Of a stretch of 64,000 nt of DNA, positions 54,153-62,827 are shown piece after piece. Within the stretch, counting starts at the first letter, position 1, and the number at the start of each line of letters is the position of its first letter. The position numbers were made by a program, and so were the translations under genes. Below the pieces are notes generated by a model that saw only the letters and a list, made by a program, of their open reading frames with translations, was not told where the DNA came from and made no database searches. The stretch is from Cupriavidus gilardii (GTDB lineage Bacteria > Pseudomonadota > Gammaproteobacteria > Burkholderiales > Burkholderiaceae), in the NCBI RefSeq assembly GCF_008801915.1, contig NZ_VZOV01000010.1:62001-126000 (forward strand). Direction: 5' to 3'.

Positions 54153-57100
54153 ATGGCTTCGTCAGCTGTTCTGCAAAACCACATCGATGTCGCGGTGCCC
54201 GCGGGGACCAGCACCGTCGCGGCACCGGAGGGCGCCGCCAATTTCCTGGTCGCCGGCAACAAGGACAACGTCGCCAACTATGCGCGCGAAGGCAACGACC
54301 TGCTGATCGAGTTCAAGGATGGGCAGACGTTGCGCATCCAGGGCTTCTTCGCCAATGGCGTCAACTTCAACAACCTGGTGTTCGTCGAGGGCGATTCGCG
54401 CTGGCTCGCCACCTTCGACCAGGCGCTGATGGCGAGCGGCGACAACGTCCTCGAATCGGCGGTGGTCTACGAGCCGATTGCGGACGGCAGCGCGGCGCTG
54501 CTCGGCATCCTGGGCCTGGCGGCCGGTGCCGGCGTCATCGCCGCAGCGGCCGGCGGCGGCGGTGGTGGTGGCGGCGGTGACAGTCGCGCGGCGCCCGCAA
54601 GGCCGACGGTCAGCCTGTTGGACGACCAGGCCCCGGGCACGGGAACGATCGCCAACGGCAGCGCCACCAACGACGCCACGCCGACGCTGCAGGGCACCGG
54701 CGCCGTACCGAACGGCCGCATCCAGATCTCGATCGACGGCCAGCCGCCGGTGACCGTCAATGCCGACGCCAGCGGCAACTGGACCTACACGCCGCCCGCG
54801 CTGCCCTCCGGCCAGCATCGGATCGTCGTCACGCAGAGCGGCAGCGATGGCAAGACCAGCGAGCCCACGGTGATCGACGTGGCGATCGACACCACGGCGC
54901 CCGCCACGCCGACGCTCAATCCCAGCAATGGCGCGACCCTGAGCGGTACCGCCGAGGCCGGCAGCACGGTCGGCATCGACCTGAACGGCGACGGCGCGCC
55001 CGATGCCACGGTCATCGCCGACGGCAACGGCAACTGGACCTATACCCCGACCTCGCCGCTGCCGGACGGCACCACCGTGACCGTGGTCGCGACCGACCCG
55101 GCAGGCAATACCAGCGAGCCGGCGACGACGACGGTCGACGGCCAGCCGCCGGCCACCCCGACCGTCAACCCGACCAACGGCACCACGCTGAGCGGTACCG
55201 CGGAAGCAGGCAGCACCGTCGGCATCGACCTGAACGGCGACGGCGCACCGGACGCCACCGTCACCGCCGACGGCGGCGGCAACTGGACATACACGCCGAC
55301 CTCGCCGCTGCCCGACGGCACCACGGTCACCGTCACCGCGACCGACCCCGCAGGCAATACCAGCGGCCCCGCGACGACGACCGTCGACGCGGCCGCGCCC
55401 GCCGCGCCGGCGATTTCCGGCGTCACCGACGACATGGACCCGGTCAGCGGCCCGCTGACCTCGGGCGGCAGCACCAACGACACCACGCCGACGATCGCCG
55501 GCACCGCGGAAGCGAACAGCACCGTGCAGATCTTCAACGGCACCACGCTGCTGGGCACCGTCGTCGCCGACGGCAGCGGCAACTGGACCTTCTCGCCGAC
55601 CACGCCGCTGGCCGACGGCACCTATTCGCTGACGGCGACGGCCACCGACGCGGTGGGCAATGTCAGCGGCCCCGGCACCGCCTTCGTCATCACCGTCGAT
55701 ACCGCCGCCCCTGCCGCCCCGGCCATCACCCAGGCCACCGGCACCACGCTGGCCGGCACGGCCGAAGCCGGCAGCATCATCGCGATCGATCTGAACGGCG
55801 ACGGCGCACCGGACGCCACCGTCACCGCCGACGGCGGCGGCAACTGGACCTACACGCCTGCCACGCCGCTGGCCGACGGCACCACGGTCAGCGTCACCGC
55901 GGCCGACGCCGCCGGCAACAGCAGCGGGCCGGTTACCGCGACCATCGATTCCATGGCGCCGACCGCGCCGGCCATCGCCGGCGTCACCGACGACATGGAC
56001 CCGGTCAGCGGCCCGGTGACCTCGGGGGGCAGCACCAACGACGCGACGCCGACGATCGCCGGTACCGCGGAAGCCAACAGCACCGTGCAGATCTTCAACG
56101 GCACCACGCTGCTGGGTACCGTCGTCGCCGACGGCAGCGGCAACTGGACCTTTACGCCAACCGCGCCGCTGGCCGACGGCAGCTATTCGCTGACGGCCAC
56201 CGCCACCGATGCCGCCGGCAACACCAGCCCGGCCAGTACTGCCTTCGACCTGACGATCGATACCGCGCCGCCGGCAGTCCCGGTCATCGTCCAGGCCAAC
56301 GGCAACACGATCGCGGGCACCGCGGACGCGAACAGCACGATCGCGATCGATACCAACGGTGACGGCACGCCGGACGCCACGGTCACCGCCGACGGCGCCG
56401 GCAACTGGACCTATACGCCGGCCACCCCGCTGGCCGACGGCGCGACGGTCACCGTCACCGCGACCGATCCCGCCGGCAATGCCAGCGCGCCGGCCACCGC
56501 TACGGTCGACGCCGCCGCTCCCGCCGCGCCGACGATCGCGCCGACCAACGGCACGGTGCTCCAGGGCACCGCCGAGGCCGACAGCACCGTCAATATCGAC
56601 ACCAACGGCGACGGCACCGCCGACACCACGGTGACCGCCGACGGCGCCGGCAATTGGACCTATACGCCGAGCACGCCGCTGCCCGACGGTACCGTCGTCG
56701 AGGTCACCGCGACCGATGCCGCCGGCAACGTCAGCCCGCCGGCCACTGCCACCGTCGATGCGGCCGCGCCGGCCGCACCCGTCATCACCACGGTGGTCGA
56801 TGACGTCGATCCGGTCTCCGCGCCGCTGACCTCCGGCGACAGCACCAACGACGCCACGCCGACGATCGCCGGCACCGCGGAAGCGAACAGCACCGTGCAG
56901 ATCTTCAACGGCACCACGCTGCTGGGGACGGCAACGGCCGATGGCAGCGGCAACTGGACCTTCTCGCCGACCACGCCGCTGGCCGACGGCAGCTACTCGC
57001 TGACCGCCGTTGCCACCGACGCCGCCGGCAACTCCGGCCCTGCCAGCGCCGCCTTCGGCTTCACCGTCGATACCGCCGCGCCCGCCGTGCCGGTCATCGC

Positions 57101-60100
57101 GCAGGCCAACGGCACCACGATCACGGGCACCGCCGAGGCGGACAGCATCATCGCCATCGATACCAATGGCGACGGCACCGCCGACGGTACCGTGACCGCC
57201 GATGGCGACGGCAACTGGAGCTTTACGCCGGCTGCACCGCTGGCCGACGGCACCGTGGTCAGCGTCACCGCGACCGACGCCGCCGGCAACGCGAGCGGCC
57301 CGGCCACCGCCGCGGTCGATGCGCTGCCGCCGGCCGCGCCGACGATCGCGCCCACCAACGGCACGGTGCTCACGGGTACGGCCGAAGCGAACAGCACGGT
57401 CAATATCGACACCAATGGCGACGGCACGCCGGACGCCACGGTCACCGCCGACGGCGCCGGCAACTGGACTCACACGCCTGCCACCCCGCTGCCCGACGGT
57501 ACCGTCGTCGCCGTCACCGCGACCGATGCCGCCGGCAATACCAGCGCACCGGCCACCGCAACGGTCGATGCGGCCGCTCCCGCCGTGCCGACGATCGCGC
57601 CGACCAACGGCACGGTGCTGGAAGGCACCGCCGAGGCCGACAGCATCGTCGGCATCGACACCGACGGCGACGGGACGCCCGATGCCACGGTGACCGCCGA
57701 CGGCGCCGGCAACTGGACCTACACGCCGGCCACGCCGCTGGCGGACGGCACGGTCGTCAGCGTCACGGCGACCGATGCCGCCGGCAACGTCAGCCCGCCG
57801 GCCACCGCGACGGTCGATGCAGCCGCGCCGGCCGCACCGGCCATCGCCACGGTCGTCGATGACGCCGATCCGGTGTCGGCGCCGCTGACCTCCGGCGACA
57901 GCACCAACGACACCACGCCGACGATTTCCGGCACCGCCGAGGCGAACAGCACGGTGCAGATCTTCAACGGCAGCACGTTGCTTGGCACGGCGAGCGCCGA
58001 TGGCAGCGGCAACTGGACCTTCTCGCCGACCACGCCGCTGGCCGACGGGCCCTACTCGCTGACCGTCACGGCGACCGACGCCGCCGGCAACACCAGTCCT
58101 GCCAGCGGCGCGTTCGACTTCACCGTCGACACGGCCCCGCCGAGCACGCCCGTCATCACCCAGGCCAATGGCGGCACGATTGCCGGCACCGCCGAAGCCA
58201 ACAGCACCGTCGCCATCGACACCAATGGCGACGGCACGCCGGATGTCACCGTGACGGCCGATGCCAGCGGCAACTGGACCCATGCGCCGACGACGCCGAT
58301 CGCCGACGGCACGACGATCAGCGTGACGGCAGCCGACGCCGCCGGCAACGTCAGCGCACCCGCCACGATCGCGATCGATTCCGTGGCACCGGCCGCGCCG
58401 ACGATCGCGCCGACCAACGGCACACTGCTGCAAGGCACGGCCGAGGCCAACAGCACGGTCAATATCGACACCGACGGCGACGGCACGCCGGACGCCACGG
58501 TGACCGCCGACGGCGCCGGCAACTGGACCTACACGCCGGCCACGCCGCTGGCCGATGGCACGGTCGTCAACGTCACGGCGACCGACGCCGCCGGCAACAT
58601 CAGCCCGCCGGCCAGCGCCACCGTCGACGCGGTGGCGCCGGGCACGCCGACGATCCAGCCGACCGATGGCACGCTGCTGCAGGGCACCGCGGACGCGAAC
58701 AGCACGGTCGATATCGACACCAATGGCGACGGCACGCCGGACGCCACGGTCACCGCCGACGGCACCGGCAACTGGACCTACACGCCGGCCACGCCGCTGG
58801 CCGATGGTACGGTCGTCAACGTCACCGCCCGCGACGCGGCCGGCAACGTCAGTGCACCGGCCACCGCCACCGTCGACGCGCTGCCGCCGGCCGCACCGAC
58901 CATCGAGCCGACCAACGGCACGGTGCTCGCGGGGACGGCCGAAGCCAATAGCACGGTCGAGATCGACACCAATGGCGACGGCACGCCGGACGCCACGGTC
59001 ACCGCCGACGGCGCCGGCAACTGGAGCCACACCCCCGCCACGCCGCTGCCGGACGGCACCGTCGTCAGCGTCACCGCGACCGATGCCACTGGCAATACCA
59101 GCGCGCCGGCCACGGCGACCGTCGATGCGCTGCCGCCGGCCGCGCCCGTCATTGCGCCCACCAACGGCACGGTGATCGCAGGCACCGCGGAAGCGAACAG
59201 CACGATCGAGATCGACACCAATGGCGATGGCACGCCCGAGGCGACCGTCACCGCCGACGGCGCCGGCAACTGGAGCTATACCCCGGCCACGCCGCTGCCC
59301 GATGGCACCGTGGTCAGCGCCACTGCCACCGATGCCGCGGGCAACACCGGTGCCCCGGGCAGCGCGACCGTCGACGCCGTGGTGCCGGCCGTCCCGGCGA
59401 TCGCCAGCGTCACCGACGACGTCGATCCGGTCAGCGGCGCGCTGACGTCGGGGGACACCACCAACGACGGCACGCCGACCATCGCAGGCACGGCCGAGGC
59501 GAACAGCACGGTGCGCATCTTCAACGGCACCATGCTGATCGGCACGACAACCGCCGACGGCACCGGCAACTGGTCGTTCACGCCGACCGCGCCGCTGGCC
59601 GACGGCGCGTACGCGCTGACCGTGACCGCGACCGATGCGGCCGGCAATGCCAGCCCCGCCAGCGCGGCCTTCAACCTGACCGTCGATACCGCGGCGCCCG
59701 CCGCCACGGTGGCGATCACCGGCGTCACCGACGACACCGGCACGGCGGGGGACTGGATCACCGGCGATACCACGCCGACATTCTCCGGCACGCTCAGCGC
59801 CCCGCTGGCCGCCGGCGACCGGGTCGAGGTCAGCTACGACGGGGGCAATACCTGGACGCAGGCGACCGTCAACGGCACCAGCTGGTCGTGGGCCGCGGCC
59901 AATCACCAGTTCGCCGACGGCAACCACTCGGTGACGGTGCGCGTGATCGACGCCGCCGGCAACCTCGGCACCACCGACACCCAGGCCTTCACGATCTCGA
60001 CGAACGTCGCGCCGGAAGTGTCGGCGCAGGAATCGGGCGGGCTGCTGGGCATCGTCGACGCCAACGTGCTGGGGCTGATCGACCTGAGTTCCCAGCAGGT

Positions 60101-61088
60101 GTTCGGCGCGAGCGACTACAACAACAACATCCAGCAGGTGGTGCTGCGCTACGGCGGCCTGCTCGGCCTGCCGCTGCAGCGCCTCGGATACAACGCCGAC
60201 CTTGCCGCGGAGCTGGGCATCAACGTGGTCCCGCTGCACGACCCGGGCATTCTCGGCGTGATCGCGGCATCGTCGACGCTGACGATCACGTCGGTCGGCG
60301 GCGGACCGATCGATACGCTGCGGCTCAACGAGCTGCTCGGCTCGGTGACGATCGAAGGCGGCCTGCTGGGCGTCAGCCTGGACGTGCTGTCGAACTTCAC
60401 GATCACCGCGACCGACACCACCGGGCTGACCGATACGGCCAACGCGACCCAGCTCGCCAGCGCCGAGGTACTCGCCGGCCTGCTGGGCTCGAGCCAGTCG
60501 AGCGCGATCATCGAAGGCACCGCCTCCGCGGACACCGTCGATGGCACCAGCGGCAGCGATCGCCTGTACGGCTACGCCGGCGACGACACGCTGAACGGCG
60601 GCGACGGCAACGACCTGCTGCGCGGCGGCGCGGGCAACGACACGCTCAACGGCGGCAACGGCAACGACCTGCTGATCGGCGGCGCCGGCAACGACACGAT
60701 GACGGGCGGCGCCGGCGGGGACGTGTTCCTGTACGAGGTCACCGCCAACGACGGCACCGGCGGCAACGGCAGCGACGTCATCACCGACTTCACGGTAGGG
60801 ACGGCGCCGGGACAGGCCGGCTCCGACGTGATCGACCTGTCGAGCCTGCTGGTCGGCTACACCGCGGACGGCGATGGCCCGGCGCACTACGTCAACGGCG
60901 CGGCGACCATCGACGCAGGCGACAACATCGGCGACTTCCTCAGCGTGACCAACGACGGCGCCAATACGGTCATCAGCATCGACCGCGACGGCGGCGGCAC
61001 CGCCTTCGGCTCCGAGACGCTGATCACGCTGAACAACGTCAACACCGATCTGGAGACGCTGCTGGCCAATCGTCAGGTTCTGGTCTGA
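54153..61088 (+). CDS. Giant Ig-repeat/RTX biofilm adhesin (BapA-like, type I secreted)
   Basis: 2311-residue extracellular adhesin. The N-terminus (about 1-130) is a BapA-prefix-like domain ending in a Gly-rich hinge; no Sec signal. Then about 20 Ig-like repeats in two types: thirteen short ones (about 83 residues, with DTNGDGTPD, a DxNxDGxxD calcium-type loop) and five long ones (about 103 residues, DPVSGPLTSG...QIFNGTTLLG), plus atypical first and last repeats. After about 1950 comes a non-repeat region, RTX nonapeptides (GDDTLNGGDGNDLLRGG) and the type I secretion C-terminal region. AAGGAGACAG precedes the ATG. The secretion genes follow downstream. Confidence 0.93.
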   Translation: MASSAVLQNHIDVAVPAGTSTVAAPEGAANFLVAGNKDNVANYAREGNDLLIEFKDGQTLRIQGFFANGVNFNNLVFVEGDSRWLATFDQALMASGDNVLESAVVYEPIADGSAALLGILGLAAGAGVIAAAAGGGGGGGGGDSRAAPARPTVSLLDDQAPGTGTIANGSATNDATPTLQGTGAVPNGRIQISIDGQPPVTVNADASGNWTYTPPALPSGQHRIVVTQSGSDGKTSEPTVIDVAIDTTAPATPTLNPSNGATLSGTAEAGSTVGIDLNGDGAPDATVIADGNGNWTYTPTSPLPDGTTVTVVATDPAGNTSEPATTTVDGQPPATPTVNPTNGTTLSGTAEAGSTVGIDLNGDGAPDATVTADGGGNWTYTPTSPLPDGTTVTVTATDPAGNTSGPATTTVDAAAPAAPAISGVTDDMDPVSGPLTSGGSTNDTTPTIAGTAEANSTVQIFNGTTLLGTVVADGSGNWTFSPTTPLADGTYSLTATATDAVGNVSGPGTAFVITVDTAAPAAPAITQATGTTLAGTAEAGSIIAIDLNGDGAPDATVTADGGGNWTYTPATPLADGTTVSVTAADAAGNSSGPVTATIDSMAPTAPAIAGVTDDMDPVSGPVTSGGSTNDATPTIAGTAEANSTVQIFNGTTLLGTVVADGSGNWTFTPTAPLADGSYSLTATATDAAGNTSPASTAFDLTIDTAPPAVPVIVQANGNTIAGTADANSTIAIDTNGDGTPDATVTADGAGNWTYTPATPLADGATVTVTATDPAGNASAPATATVDAAAPAAPTIAPTNGTVLQGTAEADSTVNIDTNGDGTADTTVTADGAGNWTYTPSTPLPDGTVVEVTATDAAGNVSPPATATVDAAAPAAPVITTVVDDVDPVSAPLTSGDSTNDATPTIAGTAEANSTVQIFNGTTLLGTATADGSGNWTFSPTTPLADGSYSLTAVATDAAGNSGPASAAFGFTVDTAAPAVPVIAQANGTTITGTAEADSIIAIDTNGDGTADGTVTADGDGNWSFTPAAPLADGTVVSVTATDAAGNASGPATAAVDALPPAAPTIAPTNGTVLTGTAEANSTVNIDTNGDGTPDATVTADGAGNWTHTPATPLPDGTVVAVTATDAAGNTSAPATATVDAAAPAVPTIAPTNGTVLEGTAEADSIVGIDTDGDGTPDATVTADGAGNWTYTPATPLADGTVVSVTATDAAGNVSPPATATVDAAAPAAPAIATVVDDADPVSAPLTSGDSTNDTTPTISGTAEANSTVQIFNGSTLLGTASADGSGNWTFSPTTPLADGPYSLTVTATDAAGNTSPASGAFDFTVDTAPPSTPVITQANGGTIAGTAEANSTVAIDTNGDGTPDVTVTADASGNWTHAPTTPIADGTTISVTAADAAGNVSAPATIAIDSVAPAAPTIAPTNGTLLQGTAEANSTVNIDTDGDGTPDATVTADGAGNWTYTPATPLADGTVVNVTATDAAGNISPPASATVDAVAPGTPTIQPTDGTLLQGTADANSTVDIDTNGDGTPDATVTADGTGNWTYTPATPLADGTVVNVTARDAAGNVSAPATATVDALPPAAPTIEPTNGTVLAGTAEANSTVEIDTNGDGTPDATVTADGAGNWSHTPATPLPDGTVVSVTATDATGNTSAPATATVDALPPAAPVIAPTNGTVIAGTAEANSTIEIDTNGDGTPEATVTADGAGNWSYTPATPLPDGTVVSATATDAAGNTGAPGSATVDAVVPAVPAIASVTDDVDPVSGALTSGDTTNDGTPTIAGTAEANSTVRIFNGTMLIGTTTADGTGNWSFTPTAPLADGAYALTVTATDAAGNASPASAAFNLTVDTAAPAATVAITGVTDDTGTAGDWITGDTTPTFSGTLSAPLAAGDRVEVSYDGGNTWTQATVNGTSWSWAAANHQFADGNHSVTVRVIDAAGNLGTTDTQAFTISTNVAPEVSAQESGGLLGIVDANVLGLIDLSSQQVFGASDYNNNIQQVVLRYGGLLGLPLQRLGYNADLAAELGINVVPLHDPGILGVIAASSTLTITSVGGGPIDTLRLNELLGSVTIEGGLLGVSLDVLSNFTITATDTTGLTDTANATQLASAEVLAGLLGSSQSSAIIEGTASADTVDGTSGSDRLYGYAGDDTLNGGDGNDLLRGGAGNDTLNGGNGNDLLIGGAGNDTMTGGAGGDVFLYEVTANDGTGGNGSDVITDFTVGTAPGQAGSDVIDLSSLLVGYTADGDGPAHYVNGAATIDAGDNIGDFLSVTNDGANTVISIDRDGGGTAFGSETLITLNNVNTDLETLLANRQVLV
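54897..59700 (+). repeat. Array of Ig-like repeats (about 250 and 310 bp units)
   Basis: Tandem near-identical units inside the adhesin. Types run, after the atypical first repeat: S S L S L S S L S S S L S S S S S L, where S is the short and L the long unit. Runs of S before successive L units are 2, 1, 2, 3 and 5. The high identity predicts recombination-driven length variation and assembly collapse. Confidence 0.85.
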
Positions 61089-61093
61089 GCGAG

Positions 61094-61125
61094 GCGGGCG
61101 GCGGTTCCCCCGTTCCGCCGCCCGC
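61094..61125 (+). terminator. Hairpin after the adhesin gene
   Basis: Perfect 11-bp GCGGGCGGCGG / CCGCCGCCCGC with a 10-nt loop, six bases after the adhesin stop. Only TT follows, so termination is probably partial, lowering secretion-gene expression relative to the adhesin. Confidence 0.6.
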
Positions 61126-61267
61126 TTCGCCAGACGCTTTCTCACCAGGTGCTCACCACGTCCCCACCCCGTTCTCGCGCCCTGTTCCACGTCGACGAGG
61201 AGACCCGCCCCCACCGCATCGATCCACCCTGCAATACCCCGTCGGCCGCGACGCTGCCTCGCGACCG

Positions 61268-62827
61268 ATGCGTGGCCACATGTCAAAAGCCTTCACCGCG
61301 GACCGTGGTGATTTCGTGAAACCGACATCGTTGAGATCCATCGTGGCCCTCCTTGCCAACGGAGCGCGGACCCGGCAGCGCCCGCTCCTTTCCCGGCTTC
61401 CCGCCGGGTACACGCTGCGAACCGCGCCCCCGCCGGCGACGCTGTCCGTGCTTGCCGCGCTGGCCGTGCTCGCGGTGCCCTGCGCCGGACCGGCATCGGC
61501 CGCGCCCTATACCGCTGCCGCTGCCGCCTCCGCTTCCGCCGCCACGGCCCCGGCGAGCCCGGACCGCATGCCAGGCCCCTCGACACCGCAACGCATTGCC
61601 CTCGACGGCCTGACACTGCGCAACGCGGTCGGCATCGCGATTGCGCGCCATCCCGACATCAGCCGTGCGAACGCGGTGGTCACGCAGAACCTGTCCGAAA
61701 TCTCGGTCGCCAAGGCCGCCTGGTATCCGAAGATCGAATACGGCGTGCAGCCCGGCTATGGCGGCAGCTTCGGCAGCGGCGGCAACGACCTGGGCTCGCG
61801 CGCCTCGGTCGGCGCGAGCCAGCTGCTCTACGACTTCGGCCGCACGCGCAGCAAGATCTCGGCCGCCGACGCCAACCTCGGCAAGAGCCAACATCAGCTC
61901 GCCGATACCGTCGAGACCGTGGCGGCCAATACCGCCGACACCTTCGTCGAACTGGCCGCCAGCCAGGCCGTAATCGCGGCCGCGCAGCGCCAGGTCGAAT
62001 CGATGAACGAGACGCGCGCGCGCATCGGCGAGCGCGTGCGGGCGGGGCTGTCGGTGTCGTCGGACCGGGACCTGGCGGAGGTGGCCACGCTGCGCGCCAG
62101 CGCCGAGGTGCTGAAGGCGCGCAACCGCTTCGACGTCGCCGCCACCAGGCTGGCCGAGCTGATCGGCGCGCGTCCGCGGCAGGTGGCCGACCTGGCCAAT
62201 ACCGGCGGCGTGATCGAGCGGATCACGCGCGATGGCGGCGGCGGACGCGACGACCAGATCGACGACACGCCGTCGGTGCTGGCCGCGCGCGCCGCGGTCG
62301 ATGCCGCGGCGGCCAACGTCGACCTGGCGAAGGCGGAGCGCTATCCGTCGGTCAGCGTCGGCGTCAGCCGGTCGCTGTCGACCGGACGCGCCAATGCCAA
62401 CGACGATACCTGGGTCGGCCTGTCGATCCGCGGCGACTTTTCGCTGGGCCGGCTCGCCCAGCACCGCATCGCCGCCGCGCAGGCGCAGGAGCGCGCCGCC
62501 GCCGATGCACTGGAGAACCAGCGGCTGCGCACGCGCACGGCGCTGTATGCAGCGCAGACCGAGGCGGAGGGCGCGGCCGCGCGGCTGGCCAGCTACCGCA
62601 ACGTGATCGAGCTGTCGCGCTCGTCGCGCAATCTGTACTGGCAGGAATACATGCTGAACAAGCGCTCGCTGACCGAGGTGATCACGCGCGACCGCGAGAT
62701 CTTCCTCGCCGAGGAAGAATGGATCAACGCCATGGCCGACGGCATCCGCGCCCGCATCAAGGCGTATGCCGCGGTCGGCAAGTTCGTGGAGCTGCTGCGG
62801 CAGCAGGAAGGCGCACGCGATGAATGA
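61268..62827 (+). CDS. TolC-family outer-membrane channel of the type I secretion system
   Basis: 519 residues. Signal region about residues 60-80 (TLSVLAALAVLAVPCAGPAS) with a long upstream extension, then the outer-membrane efflux protein fold of TolC: LRNAVGIAIARHPDISRAN, QLLYDFGRTRSKISAADAN and NLYWQEYMLNKRSLTEVITR, with two internally repeated halves. The exact start is uncertain (61268, 61280 or GTG near 61316). Ends 8 nt into the transporter gene. Exports the adhesin with it. Confidence 0.88.
   Translation: MRGHMSKAFTADRGDFVKPTSLRSIVALLANGARTRQRPLLSRLPAGYTLRTAPPPATLSVLAALAVLAVPCAGPASAAPYTAAAAASASAATAPASPDRMPGPSTPQRIALDGLTLRNAVGIAIARHPDISRANAVVTQNLSEISVAKAAWYPKIEYGVQPGYGGSFGSGGNDLGSRASVGASQLLYDFGRTRSKISAADANLGKSQHQLADTVETVAANTADTFVELAASQAVIAAAQRQVESMNETRARIGERVRAGLSVSSDRDLAEVATLRASAEVLKARNRFDVAATRLAELIGARPRQVADLANTGGVIERITRDGGGGRDDQIDDTPSVLAARAAVDAAAANVDLAKAERYPSVSVGVSRSLSTGRANANDDTWVGLSIRGDFSLGRLAQHRIAAAQAQERAAADALENQRLRTRTALYAAQTEAEGAAARLASYRNVIELSRSSRNLYWQEYMLNKRSLTEVITRDREIFLAEEEWINAMADGIRARIKAYAAVGKFVELLRQQEGARDE

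Noticed and set aside
54162-61286. 2374-residue minus-strand open frame antisense to the adhesin gene
   Set aside because: It mirrors a GC-rich repetitive gene, consists of Arg/Gly/Val-rich low-complexity sequence, has no recognised domain and lacks a ribosome-binding site; the plus-strand protein has clear domains and downstream secretion genes.
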